64,000 nt of DNA from Actinacidiphila oryziradicis. Lineage in GTDB: Bacteria; Actinomycetota; Actinomycetes; Streptomycetales; Streptomycetaceae. The notes beneath the pieces are model-generated. The model was not told where the DNA came from. It worked only from the letters and a program-made list of their open reading frames with translations, and made no database searches. The stretch covers positions 1 through 64,000 of the forward strand of contig NZ_SUMC01000016.1 of assembly GCF_005047355.1 (NCBI RefSeq), given 5' to 3'. Position 1 is the stretch's first letter; every line of letters starts with the position of its first letter. Shown piece after piece: positions 51,996 through 60,128 of the stretch. The translations under genes and the position numbers were made by a program.

Positions 51996-53894
51996 ATGTC
52001 GAGACAGCGAATGGGCCTGATCGGAACCGTGCTCGCGCTCGTCGCGGCGGTCGTCCTGGGCAGTGGCACTCCCGCTGCCACGGCGGCCACCGGCGACCTG
52101 CCGGACTCCCTCTGGTTCGACGGGAGTACGTCGGCCCAAGTGTCCGTCCAGGGCACCCGCTTCATCGACGGGCGCGGCCGCGAGGTGGTTTTGCGCGGCT
52201 TCAACGTCTCCGGCGAGACCAAGCTGGAGGAGAACAGCGGCCTGCCGTTCGCCACCACCGCCGACGCCAAGAAGTCCGCGACCGCACTCCGCGCCCTCGG
52301 CGGGGGCAACAGTGTGCGCTTCCTGCTCTCCTGGGCGCATGCCGAGCCCGTACGCGGCCAGGTCGACACCACCTACCTGGCCGCGGCCACCGACCAGATC
52401 AAGGCCTTCCTCGACGCCGGGATCCGGGTCTTCCCCGACTTCCACCAGGACCTGTTCTCCCGCTACCTCTTCAACTCAGGCAGCTGGTACACCGGCGACG
52501 GCGCTCCGAAGTGGGTCGTGGACGCGGGCGGCTACCCCCAGGAGTACTGCGGCATCTGTCTCTTCTGGGGCCAGAACATCACCCAGAACGCGGCAGTCGA
52601 GGACGCCTCCTACGACTTCTGGCACAACACCGCCGGAATCCAGGACGCCTTCCTGACCACCGCCCAGACGACCATGGCCTATCTCGCCCAGCACCTCACC
52701 ACCGCCCAGTTCGCGGCCATCGTCGGCTTCGACCCGTACAACGAGCCGTACGCCGGGAAATACGACTCCGGTGAGACCAGCCGCACCTGGGAGCAGAACA
52801 TCCTCTGGCCCTTCTACCAGAAGTTCCGGGCCCGGATGGACACCGCCGGATGGCAGGACAAGCCGGCCTTCATCGAGCCCAACATGTTCTGGAACGCCAA
52901 CATCGACAGCCAGAAGCAGGTGGGCGGGCTGCTCGATACCGGCGCCCTCGGCTCGCGCTATGTCTTCAACACCCACTACTACGACCAGAAGGCGATCTCC
53001 GGCATCCTGATGCTGGGCAACGCGGCCGACGGCCAGTACTCCACCGACTTCGCCACCATCCGCGACCGCGGCACCGCCGACTCGACCGCCGCGATCGTGA
53101 GCGAGTACGGCCATCCGCTCAGCGGCACCGTGTCCGGCAAGGCCCCCACCGTCCTCAAGGCGATGTACCAGGCGCTGGACTCCCGGGTGTCCGGCGCCAA
53201 CTGGTGGAGCCAGGCCGCCAGCTCCGGCCAGGTGCTCTCCGGCACCCAGTGGCAGTGGGACATTTACAGCGGCCGTCACAACGAGCTGATGAACGGCAAC
53301 GCCTCCAAGGTGCTCACCTCGGGTGATGCCTGGAACGACGAGGACCTGTCCTCCGTGGCCCTTGACAGCTCCGGCACCGCCGTACTCCGCCAGGACGCCC
53401 GGCTGCTCGACCGCCTCTACCCCAGCGCGGTCGCCGGCCGCACCCTCGCCTTCACCTACGAGGACCGCTCCCGCGACGGCTCCACGACCCTCACCTGGAA
53501 CCCCGTCCCCAGCACCCTCCCCAATGTCTCGGCACTGGTCGGCACCGGGCAGTACGGCCTGGTCGTCTGGCGCTCCAACGGCACCACCGCCCCCACCGAG
53601 CTGCATCTCCCCGCCTCCTTCGCCACCTCCGCCACCACCGTCGTCTCCGACCTCGGCACGCTCACCGGGCCTCCTGCCTATTCCGGCACAGCCAGCTCCG
53701 CCACCACCCCCCTCGCCGTAGCCGCCGAGCCCGGTGGCTCCGCAACGCGCCGCCTCCTGCTCACCGCACCCGACTCCGGCGTCCTGCACTACGCCCTCGT
53801 CGCCAACACCCCCACCGCCCCCTCAGCGTCTGTGCGCGCGGCCGCACAGTCCGAACTCACCGCTTGGGCCGCCGCCGCCGGATTCACTGGGTAA
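51996..53894 (+). CDS. Secreted GH5 glycosidase, endoglycoceramidase-like
   Basis: A 632-residue exported glycosidase. Signal peptide (MGLIGTVLALVAAVVLGSGT, cut near ATA-ATG), catalytic barrel (about 45-440) with SVRFLLSWAHAEPVRGQ, the acid/base Glu in GFDPYNEPYAG and the nucleophile Glu in IVSEYGHPLSG, then a C-terminal beta domain (about 450-600). The NEP and EYG spacing and family-like CGICLFWGQNITQNA resemble endoglycoceramidase-type GH5 enzymes acting on glycolipids. No ribosome site exists; TTGACG (51960), a 17-bp spacer and GATTGT (51983) place transcription start close to the ATG at 51996, suggesting leaderless mRNA. A slightly longer start at 51990 is possible. Confidence 0.85.
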   Translation: MSRQRMGLIGTVLALVAAVVLGSGTPAATAATGDLPDSLWFDGSTSAQVSVQGTRFIDGRGREVVLRGFNVSGETKLEENSGLPFATTADAKKSATALRALGGGNSVRFLLSWAHAEPVRGQVDTTYLAAATDQIKAFLDAGIRVFPDFHQDLFSRYLFNSGSWYTGDGAPKWVVDAGGYPQEYCGICLFWGQNITQNAAVEDASYDFWHNTAGIQDAFLTTAQTTMAYLAQHLTTAQFAAIVGFDPYNEPYAGKYDSGETSRTWEQNILWPFYQKFRARMDTAGWQDKPAFIEPNMFWNANIDSQKQVGGLLDTGALGSRYVFNTHYYDQKAISGILMLGNAADGQYSTDFATIRDRGTADSTAAIVSEYGHPLSGTVSGKAPTVLKAMYQALDSRVSGANWWSQAASSGQVLSGTQWQWDIYSGRHNELMNGNASKVLTSGDAWNDEDLSSVALDSSGTAVLRQDARLLDRLYPSAVAGRTLAFTYEDRSRDGSTTLTWNPVPSTLPNVSALVGTGQYGLVVWRSNGTTAPTELHLPASFATSATTVVSDLGTLTGPPAYSGTASSATTPLAVAAEPGGSATRRLLLTAPDSGVLHYALVANTPTAPSASVRAAAQSELTAWAAAAGFTG

Positions 53895-54014
53895 CGGAAC
53901 AACTACAGCACGTCACCCATAAGATTTACATAAGTGGAGATCTACCAGCAAAGCCCCCCGAAGCGCACAATGATGGTGCGGTCAGACTTGCACACGACAA
54001 AGGAGGCGAGTCGC

Positions 54015-54458
54015 ATGGCCGACGTCTCTCACCACACCACAAGTGACATCCGGGACCACCCTGACGTCGCGGAAATGCGCGACCGGTACGCCCAGATGGC
54101 CGGCGAAGGGGGTGCCGTGGCCGCTGACGGGATGGTGCTTCTGGCCGGCCTCTACTGCGCCATCTCCCCCTGGACCGTCCATTTCTCGGCCACCAGCCGG
54201 GACCTCGCGCTCAACAACCTGATCATGGGACTCGCCGTCGCCGCCCTCGCGTTCGGTTTCGCCATGACACAGGGGCGGGCCAACGGCCTGAGTGTGGCTG
54301 TGTCCGCCATCGGCATCTGGCTGATCGTCGCCCCGTGGATCGTGGCCCGCAATCCCGACGCCGGGATGGTCCTGAACAACGTCATCGTCGGGGCCGCGAT
54401 CTGCGTGCTCGGACTGCTGTACGGGGGTACCCGGATGTGGGCCGACCGCGCCAAGTGA
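54015..54458 (+). CDS. SPW-repeat membrane protein
   Basis: A 147-residue protein with a soluble N-tail (DHPDVAEMRDRYAQMAGEGG) and four TM helices in two SPW repeats: LLAGLYCAISPWTVHF and IGIWLIVAPWIVA, each followed by the Asn-containing loop (LNNLIMGLAVAAL; LNNVIVGAAICVL). Function of SPW proteins is unknown. AGGAGG lies nine bases before the ATG at 54015. Confidence 0.9.
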   Translation: MADVSHHTTSDIRDHPDVAEMRDRYAQMAGEGGAVAADGMVLLAGLYCAISPWTVHFSATSRDLALNNLIMGLAVAALAFGFAMTQGRANGLSVAVSAIGIWLIVAPWIVARNPDAGMVLNNVIVGAAICVLGLLYGGTRMWADRAK

Positions 54459-54507
54459 CGAGTGCCCCCATCGCACCGAGACACCCCACCGGGTGAGGCC
54501 GGCCCCT

Positions 54508-54532
54508 CCCTCCGCCGGTCACCGGCGGAGGG
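54508..54532. terminator. Bidirectional terminator
   Basis: CCCTCCGCCGGT and ACCGGCGGAGGG form a perfect stem with nearly no loop, extended by outer GGCCCC/GGGGCC. It separates the convergent SPW and deacetylase genes. Confidence 0.75.
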
Positions 54533-54546
54533 CGGGGCCGCCGCCG

Positions 54547-55290
54547 TCACAGGGATGAGGGCGTGTGCTCACGGAGCGGACCGACGTGCCAACCGCGGTC
54601 CTCGCAGCTGTCCAGGATCAGGGGCAGCGCACCAAGGGTGGAGCGCCAGGAGCCGGGGGCGGAAGTGCAGTCCGAGTCATGGAGCAGGACGGTGCCGCCG
54701 CCGCGAAGGTCCGAGGTGACAGTGCGGTGCACAGAGGCCGGGGTGGCACGGCTGGTCCAGTCCTCGCCCCAGGAGGTCCACAGCATGGGGGTGAGGCCGA
54801 GACAGCGCGCGGACAGGTGCGCGGAGGTCGTCATCACTCCGTACGGGGGCCGGAAGAGGACCGGCGGCCGTCCGGTGATGTCTGCCACTGTGTCACGGGC
54901 GCGGGAGAGATCGTCGTACGTGGCCCGGGGCCCGCGCAGCAGCAGCGGCCGGTGCCGCCAGCCGTGGATGGCGATCTCGTGTCCGGCCGCCGCCATCTCC
55001 TGGACAAGGCCGGGCGTCCGGCGGGCCGCGGAGCCGAGAAGGAAGAAGGTCGCGTGGAGACCGCGGGCCTCCAGCAGCCGAAGGAAGAAGGGCGTGGAGA
55101 GCGGATCCGGTCCGTCGTCGAAGGTCAGGGCCACATGGTCGGGCCGGCCGGTGCCCGCGAGGCGGGGCATGATCCGGTTGCGCAGCGGCCCGAGTGTGGA
55201 GATGACCGGGGCGGCGTGGACGGCGGCGAGGGCGGGCAGCACCACACAGCCGGCCTTCACAGCGGTGCGGGCCAGGCGGCCGGTGGTCAT
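54547..55290 (-). CDS. Polysaccharide deacetylase (NodB domain)
   Basis: A 247-residue carbohydrate esterase 4 protein. NodB motifs: ALTFDDGPDPLST (catalytic Asp pair), HEIAIHGWRHRPL (metal His pair), FRPPYGVMT, WTSWGEDW and TVLLHDSD. The N-terminal hydrophobic stretch (VKAGCVVLPALAAVHAAPV) probably exports or anchors it. It may deacetylate peptidoglycan or other N-acetylated wall glycans. It diverges from blaI across a shared BlaI operator, so it is a probable member of that regulon. Confidence 0.9.
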   Translation of the reverse strand: MTTGRLARTAVKAGCVVLPALAAVHAAPVISTLGPLRNRIMPRLAGTGRPDHVALTFDDGPDPLSTPFFLRLLEARGLHATFFLLGSAARRTPGLVQEMAAAGHEIAIHGWRHRPLLLRGPRATYDDLSRARDTVADITGRPPVLFRPPYGVMTTSAHLSARCLGLTPMLWTSWGEDWTSRATPASVHRTVTSDLRGGGTVLLHDSDCTSAPGSWRSTLGALPLILDSCEDRGWHVGPLREHTPSSL

Positions 55291-55334
55291 GGGGCGGTCC
55301 CTTCGACGATGCGGCGCGATGCGAGGCGGCCACC

Positions 55335-55350
55335 CTACAACCTGTAGTAG
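55335..55350. promoter_or_regulatory. BlaI operator between deacetylase and blaI
   Basis: CTACA-ACC-TGTAG followed by TAG: matches the BlaI/MecI consensus TACA-N-TGTA form. It lies 45 bp from the deacetylase start and 82 bp from the blaI start, suited to control both. Confidence 0.75.
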
Positions 55351-55431
55351 TTAACAGGGACCGCCGGGAGTAGTTTGGGGTGTCTGACGGCGCAGAGGCA
55401 CGGCTCGGTGGCGAGGAAGGCGTGTGAAGTG

Positions 55432-55821
55432 ATGGACCAGCAGGACCGCGGGGTGCCGGGGGGGCGCAGACGGGCACCCGGGAAGCTGGAGAGCGATGTG
55501 CTGACGGCGCTGTGGGCGGCGGACGGCCCGTCGACGGCGGCCCAGGTCAAGGAGCGGCTGCCCGGAGACCTCGCGTACACCACCGTACTGACGATCCTGT
55601 CCCGGCTGTTCGACAAGGGCACGCTGGCCAGGCACCGGGCCGGGCGCGGCTTCGCGTACTCACCGGTGCGCGACGAGGCGGCGCACACCGCGGAGCGCAT
55701 GCGCTCCCTGCTGGAGCACGGTTCGGACCGCGCGGCGGTGCTGTCCCGGTTTGTCTCCGAGCTGTCGGCGGAGGACGAGCGGCTGCTCCAGCGGCTGCTG
55801 GGCGAGCACGAGGAGCGGTAA
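55432..55821 (+). CDS. BlaI/MecI/CopY family repressor
   Basis: A 129-residue winged-helix repressor: GKLESDVLTALWAADGPSTA, VKERLPGDLAYTTVLTILSR and LFDKGTLARHRAGRGFAYSP, then a C-terminal dimerisation helix pair. BlaI proteins bind TACA...TGTA palindromes and are inactivated by a BlaR/MecR-type M56 protease, whose gene follows five bases later. In actinobacteria such pairs respond to wall stress. The ATG at 55432 is used because the frame upstream lacks family sequence. Confidence 0.93.
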   Translation: MDQQDRGVPGGRRRAPGKLESDVLTALWAADGPSTAAQVKERLPGDLAYTTVLTILSRLFDKGTLARHRAGRGFAYSPVRDEAAHTAERMRSLLEHGSDRAAVLSRFVSELSAEDERLLQRLLGEHEER

Positions 55822-55825
55822 CACC

Positions 55826-56839
55826 GTGCGGATCAGCATCTACATCCCCTTCTTGATCAGCGCGGTGTTGGCGCTGGCGGTCCCCCGGGCAGCGCCCCGG
55901 CTCCCGCCCCGCCTGGCCGCCTGGGCCCTGACCTGCGCCGCACTGGTGATGTCCGTCGCATGGGTGGCGGCGTTGGTGCTGCTCGGGGTCAACGGAGCGG
56001 GCCAGATACCCGAGGTCGCCGAGCGCGGGCCGTGGTCCGCCCAAGCGCTGCAGGCCGAGGACCCGGTCTCGTCCGTGATGTCGGTGGCGTGCGGACTGGC
56101 GCTGGCCGCGACCGCCGTCGCGCTGGCCGTTGTCTCCCGCCGGGGTGTCCGGACGCTGCTACAGGCCCGGCGGGAGTGCCGGCGGCTGCCGGGGGACGGT
56201 GAGCTCGCCGTCCTGGACGACGAGGGCCTGGAGGCGTTCGCGCTGCCCGGTGCGCCCGGGAGGATCGTGATCACACGCGGGATGCTGTGCGCTCTGGACG
56301 GCGCCGAGCGGAAGGCCCTGCTGGCCCATGAGCGCTCCCATCTGCACCGGCGGCACCATCTGTTCCTGATCGGCTGGCAGCTCGCCGCCGCGGTGAACCC
56401 GCTGCTGCGTCCGCTCTTCACCGCCGGGGGCTTCGTTCTGGAGCGCTGGGCGGACGAGGAAGCCGCGGCCTCGGTCGGCGACCGCGCGCTCGTCGCCCGG
56501 GCGGTCGCCCGAGCCGCACTGGCCGCATCCGACAAGCAGCGCCACCCGAGTGCGGTGCTGGCCGCCACCGGCGGCCCGGTGCCACGCCGGGTGCAGGCCC
56601 TGCTCGCGCCTCCTCCGCCCCGTCGCGGGCTTGGGCTCCCGCTGGTCGCGGGCGCACTGCTGCTGGCGGTTTGCTGCGGCAGTCTCGCCCGAGCCGCAGC
56701 CGACACCGACACGATGTTCGACGTCGCGGGGTACGAATCCTGTGCCCGAGCGCAGCCTCATCTGGCCGACCAGCCGTCCGCACTGCCGCCGGTCGGGCCG
56801 GCTCAGCCGGGGCCGGACCTACCGGAGCACTGCGAATAG
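55826..56839 (+). CDS. M56 family metallopeptidase (BlaR1/MecR1-like protease)
   Basis: A 337-residue membrane protease: three N-terminal TM segments, zinc motif LLAHERSHLHRRHH (HExxH) and downstream Glu in RWADEEAAASVGDRALVARA, plus a last TM (LPLVAGALLLAVCCGSLARA) and a short Cys-containing outer tail. It lacks the penicillin-binding sensor domain of true BlaR1, so the signal is probably not a beta-lactam bound covalently. The GTG at 55826 follows AGGAG at the end of blaI; the two genes are coupled. Confidence 0.92.
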   Translation: MRISIYIPFLISAVLALAVPRAAPRLPPRLAAWALTCAALVMSVAWVAALVLLGVNGAGQIPEVAERGPWSAQALQAEDPVSSVMSVACGLALAATAVALAVVSRRGVRTLLQARRECRRLPGDGELAVLDDEGLEAFALPGAPGRIVITRGMLCALDGAERKALLAHERSHLHRRHHLFLIGWQLAAAVNPLLRPLFTAGGFVLERWADEEAAASVGDRALVARAVARAALAASDKQRHPSAVLAATGGPVPRRVQALLAPPPPRRGLGLPLVAGALLLAVCCGSLARAAADTDTMFDVAGYESCARAQPHLADQPSALPPVGPAQPGPDLPEHCE

Positions 56840-56886
56840 CATCCGCCGCGCCACGCCGGCCACGAGTCGTGAACAGTCGTGACCGG

Positions 56887-57105
56887 TCAGCCGGACAGCG
56901 CCCAGGCGGCTATGACGTAGACCATCGCCACCAGCCACAGCACACCCGCCACCCCGGCCACCGCCAGCCCTGCGGCCAACGCCCGCTCGGTACCCCTGCT
57001 GCGCCCGGCCGGATTCCAGCCCTCGTTCATGATCTCGTTCATGCGCCCAGCCTGCCGGGCCCGGACCGCCACCGCATGAGTGGCGGTACTCAGATACGTA
57101 CTCAT
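56887..57105 (-). CDS. Small membrane protein
   Basis: A 72-residue frame with one strong TM helix (ALAAGLAVAGVAGVLWLVAM, then VYVIAAWALSG). CAGGA precedes the ATG at 57105; ATGs at 57042 and 57030 would give 51- and 47-residue forms. No family is recognised. It is convergent to the M56 gene. Confidence 0.5.
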   Translation of the reverse strand: MSTYLSTATHAVAVRARQAGRMNEIMNEGWNPAGRSRGTERALAAGLAVAGVAGVLWLVAMVYVIAAWALSG

Positions 57106-57214
57106 GACAAAATCCTGACATTCACCACTGACAACGGACCCATCCGAGACACACGCCCCCGTCCGCAGCGGAAATCCATGGCGCCGGCAGGGCCGCGGCG
57201 GCCATCATCGCCGG

Positions 57215-57472
57215 ATGGCAAGCCATTTGACCGTCCCCGGCCTCTTCCCGCCGCCGGGCTAAGCACACGCCGCCGTCGTGGAGGCGGGGGAACAGCTGGT
57301 GTTCACCGCGGGCGCGGTGCCGCTGGACCCCGACGGCAGGCTGGTCGGGCCGGGCGACCGCTCCGCACAGGCCGGGAAGGTACCGACGAATCTGGCCGAA
57401 GCGCTGCACGCCGCGGCCTTGGGCTACGCCGGGCAGCTCGTCGAGATCACGGCAGTCGCGGTCCTCCCCTGA
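57215..57472 (+). pseudogene. RidA/YjgF family relic (nonsense mutation and deletion)
   Basis: MASHLTVPGLFPPPG is followed by TAA (57260-57262) where relatives have Tyr (TAC), then AHAAVVEAGEQLVFTAGAVP and GRLVGPGDRSAQAGKVPTNL. After ALHAA the frame jumps directly to GYAGQLVEITAVAVLP, the RidA C-terminus, so some 45-50 residues with the catalytic Arg region are deleted. Intact RidA proteins deaminate reactive enamines. Confidence 0.75.
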
Positions 57473-57694
57473 CGCCGCCGGGCCGCTGGGCCGCTGCTTG
57501 GGGCTACTGCTTCTCTGCGGGTGGCGGTCATTGCGGTCGAGGCCCTTTCGCGTACCAAGAGGTGACGATGCACATCCTGTTCGACCCATTGAGCCCGTTA
57601 ACCCTACGAATAGCCCAACTGTGCCGGACCTGCGCCTACGCGCCGTCGGTCCGGTGCGCCGACACCTCGGGGGCGGGATCTGCGGCGCTCATTC
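57473..57694. other. Non-coding stretch before the PAP2 promoter
   Basis: No supported gene. Short frames here have no domain features; the BlaI-type operator begins at 57695. Confidence 0.4.
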
Positions 57695-57710
57695 CTACAA
57701 CGTGTAGTAG
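57695..57710 (+). promoter_or_regulatory. BlaI operator upstream of the PAP2 phosphatase gene
   Basis: CTACA-ACG-TGTAG followed by TAG, one base different from the site at 55335 within the shared 16 bp. It lies 145 bp before the chosen PAP2 start; TACAAC inside it could serve as a -10. Confidence 0.75.
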
Positions 57711-57839
57711 ATTGACGGGAAGGCCGCTGCCCGCGTAGCCGTTCGCCGCATGGCCACTTCACCCCCCGGGTCGTGGGCGCGCATGACGGGCGGCGACTGT
57801 TCCGCCGACACCGCCATGTCACCACCAAGGAAGTCGCCC

Positions 57840-58592
57840 ATGCCATACGTGCGCCACTGGTTGCGCAATTCCCTCCTGGTGTTCGCCTTCGCGATCGTGC
57901 TGGGTCTGATCGCCGCGCACACACACCTCACCCAGCCGCATGAACTCCTCTGGGACCGCGACCTGCAGACCAGCACCCGCACCGGGTGGCTCAACACGCT
58001 GATGCTCGGGGTGAGCGACATCTTCTCGCCGGTCGGCGGACTGGTGATCATCGCGCTGTGGTGCGGCTGGCTGCTGTTCGCACGCCACAAGCCGGTGACG
58101 GCCGTCTCCACGTTCCTGGTGATCGCGGTCGGCTGGAACAGCTCGGAGATCGCCAAGATCATCGTGGCCCGCAACCGGCCTCCGGCGGTTTACTCACTGG
58201 CCCCGGAGACCGGTTCCAACAGCTTTCCCAGCGGCCATGTCGCCCTGACCGTCTCCTTGGCCGTCGCCGCGTACTTTCTCGCCCGCGGCACCCGCCACCA
58301 GCGGACCGTGGCGGTCGGAGGCGCCGCGGTGGTCCTGCTGGTCGCGTTCTCCCGGCTCTACATCGGCGCGCACTACCCGACCGACGTACTGGGCTCACTC
58401 CTGGTCAGCGGCGCGGCGATCACCTTCCTGACCGGCGCGTGGGACCGCTGGCTGCTGTCCCGGTTGCACCTGGTGCCGCTGCTCGCCCGCTTCGGCAGCG
58501 TCCCCGGCCCGGAAGGGCGCGCTGAGCCCGTCGAGCCCGCTGCCGAGCGGTCCGGGCGGGCCGACGTCCGGACCACGACAACGGCGGAATAG
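57840..58592 (+). CDS. PAP2-superfamily phosphatase (undecaprenyl pyrophosphatase-like)
   Basis: A 250-residue membrane phosphatase with five to six TM helices and the three lipid-phosphatase motifs: KIIVARNRPP (KX6RP), SFPSGHVAL and SRLYIGAHYPTDVLGS (SRX5HX3D). Homologues act on undecaprenyl pyrophosphate or phosphatidic-acid-type lipids. AAGGAAG precedes the ATG at 57840; an earlier in-frame ATG at 57750 lacks a ribosome site. The BlaI-type operator upstream suggests co-regulation with uppP. Confidence 0.92.
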   Translation: MPYVRHWLRNSLLVFAFAIVLGLIAAHTHLTQPHELLWDRDLQTSTRTGWLNTLMLGVSDIFSPVGGLVIIALWCGWLLFARHKPVTAVSTFLVIAVGWNSSEIAKIIVARNRPPAVYSLAPETGSNSFPSGHVALTVSLAVAAYFLARGTRHQRTVAVGGAAVVLLVAFSRLYIGAHYPTDVLGSLLVSGAAITFLTGAWDRWLLSRLHLVPLLARFGSVPGPEGRAEPVEPAAERSGRADVRTTTTAE

Positions 58593-58598
58593 CTGAGC

Positions 58599-58660
58599 GC
58601 CGGACTGAGATTTGCCGGAGGGCCGCCCGCGGGCGGCCCTCCGGCAAATCTCAGTCCGGC
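58599..58660. terminator. 62-bp perfect palindrome (terminator) with 15-bp duplication
   Basis: Positions 58599-58660 are perfectly self-complementary (31-bp arms, no unpaired loop). The right arm's last 15 bases (AAATCTCAGTCCGGC) are repeated at 58661-58675, where they form the last codons and stop of the oxidoreductase gene. It lies between convergent genes. Confidence 0.85.
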
Positions 58661-58665
58661 AAATC

Positions 58666-59544
58666 TCAGTCCGGCAGGCTCAGCTCTGCGGTCTCCAGGA
58701 GCTCGGTGACGGCGAGGCCGAACCGGGCGTCGCAGGGATGCGGGCGGCCCGTCCCGGCGGAGGTGACGAGGGCGTCGATGGCACGGGCGAAGGCCGCCAG
58801 GGAGCCACCGCCTCGAGGAGGGAAGGTAACGGTGCCGGCGGCGCCCCGGAGTTCGACGGCGACGCCCGCGGCCGGCGGCGGGGCGGTGAGACTGAGCGCC
58901 AGCGAACTTGAGGCGCCGCTCACATGGCGCAGCACGAGGTGGACGGTGTCACCGGGGCCACGGGCGGCGGTGACGCGGTCCACGTCGCCAAGGACGGGCA
59001 GAAGTACCGAAAGGGCGTGCGGGCCGACATCCCACAGGGCGCCTTTCTCGCGGCGCCAGGGGGAGGCGGCGTAGGGGCTGTCGCCGGAGGAGAAGACGGA
59101 ACCGAGCCAGTCGGCACGGGCGGTGAACCAGCCGTCGACGGAGGCCTGAGCGTCGATCCAGCCGGCGGTTTCGGCGTCGAAGCGGGAAGTGAAGAAGACG
59201 ACAGAGGCGACGCCCGCCCGGTCGGCGGCTTCGACGACACGGCGGGCGTCCTCGCCCGTGGTCGCCAGCGGCTTGTCGAGTAGCAGGTGGCAGCCGGCAG
59301 CGGCGGCACGCGCGGCGAGGGGGGCCTGGACGGCCGGGGGGAGCGCGATGGCGATGGCGTCCGTGTCGGCGAGGAGTGCGTCGACGTCGTCGTAAGCACG
59401 GGTACCGAATCGTTTCGCCAGCGCGGCCGCAGCCTCCGGGCGGCGACCCCAGACGCCGGTGAATTCGGCGTCCGGGTGCTCGCTCAGTCCGGGCGCGTGG
59501 GTGGATTCGGCCCAGGGGCCGGTGCCGAGGAGTCCGAACCTCAT
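58666..59544 (-). CDS. Gfo/Idh/MocA family oxidoreductase
   Basis: A 292-residue NAD(P)-dependent dehydrogenase: Rossmann start MRFGLLGTGPWAESTHAPGL, the family motif LLLDKPLATTGEDARR (EKP-type, here DKP) and the C-terminal sugar-binding half with GALWDVGPHALSVLLPVLG. Such enzymes act on sugars, inositols or related compounds. The ATG at 59544 follows GAGG and lies 4 bp after the CHMI stop, so the two are co-translated. Confidence 0.9.
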   Translation of the reverse strand: MRFGLLGTGPWAESTHAPGLSEHPDAEFTGVWGRRPEAAAALAKRFGTRAYDDVDALLADTDAIAIALPPAVQAPLAARAAAAGCHLLLDKPLATTGEDARRVVEAADRAGVASVVFFTSRFDAETAGWIDAQASVDGWFTARADWLGSVFSSGDSPYAASPWRREKGALWDVGPHALSVLLPVLGDVDRVTAARGPGDTVHLVLRHVSGASSSLALSLTAPPPAAGVAVELRGAAGTVTFPPRGGGSLAAFARAIDALVTSAGTGRPHPCDARFGLAVTELLETAELSLPD

Positions 59545-59548
59545 GGCC

Positions 59549-59911
59549 TCACGGCCCAACGTGCTTGCGGTAGGCGGGGGACAGGTCCGTGACATCGACG
59601 GATATATGGACGGTCAGCCCGGGGGCGGCGGCGACGGTGTGCTCGCGGGCCAGGGCGACAACGGCCTCGCTCAGCTCGGCCTTCACCTCGGGAGTACGGC
59701 CGGCGAGGATCCCGAACTCGGTGTGGAGCACCGCGTGCTGCGGCTCGCCATCGGCGATGACGATCTCCTCGACCCGGCGGAAGCGCGTCTTGCACGCCTC
59801 GACGGTCGTCCCGATGATCTTGGCGGTGAGGGGGTGGAGCGCCAGCGCGAAGCCCCGGCGGTCGAAGACCTCATCCAGTGCGTCGGAGTAGTCCACGGTG
59901 ATTTGCGGCAT
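59549..59911 (-). CDS. 5-carboxymethyl-2-hydroxymuconate isomerase (CHMI) family
   Basis: A 120-residue tautomerase-like protein. After Met removal Pro-1 (MPQITVDYSDAL) would be the catalytic base, as in CHMI of the homoprotocatechuate path; VEEIVIADGEPQHAVLHTEF and VHISVDVTDLSPAYRK are family-like. No other homoprotocatechuate genes are in the window, so its role may differ. It heads a two-gene unit with the oxidoreductase. Confidence 0.87.
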   Translation of the reverse strand: MPQITVDYSDALDEVFDRRGFALALHPLTAKIIGTTVEACKTRFRRVEEIVIADGEPQHAVLHTEFGILAGRTPEVKAELSEAVVALAREHTVAAAPGLTVHISVDVTDLSPAYRKHVGP

Positions 59912-60029
59912 GCGCTCAGCCTACCCAACGCCTCCCGCGCGCCCATCGCGTCCCCGGGCGCCTCCCCATCCGCGTCCCAGCCGCATCCCAGTCGTCCATC
60001 ATTCGGACAAGAGTATGGATTTACACATG

Positions 60030-60070
60030 GTTCACGTTGCGGCAATGACCGGGAAACCGCAGGTTGTGAC
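60030..60070 (+). promoter_or_regulatory. Possible GlnR box of glnII
   Basis: Four blocks at 11-bp steps (60031 TTCAC, 60042 GCAAT, 60053 GAAAC, 60064 TTGTG) loosely follow the GlnR pattern gTnAC-n6-GaAAC. Two of four blocks fit well. glnII is a known GlnR target in streptomycetes, which supports but does not prove the call. Confidence 0.35.
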
Positions 60071-60128
60071 GCTGCAGCGGCATAAACCCCCGCACCCGCA
60101 AAGCCCGCGTTTTTTAAGGATGAGGCCC

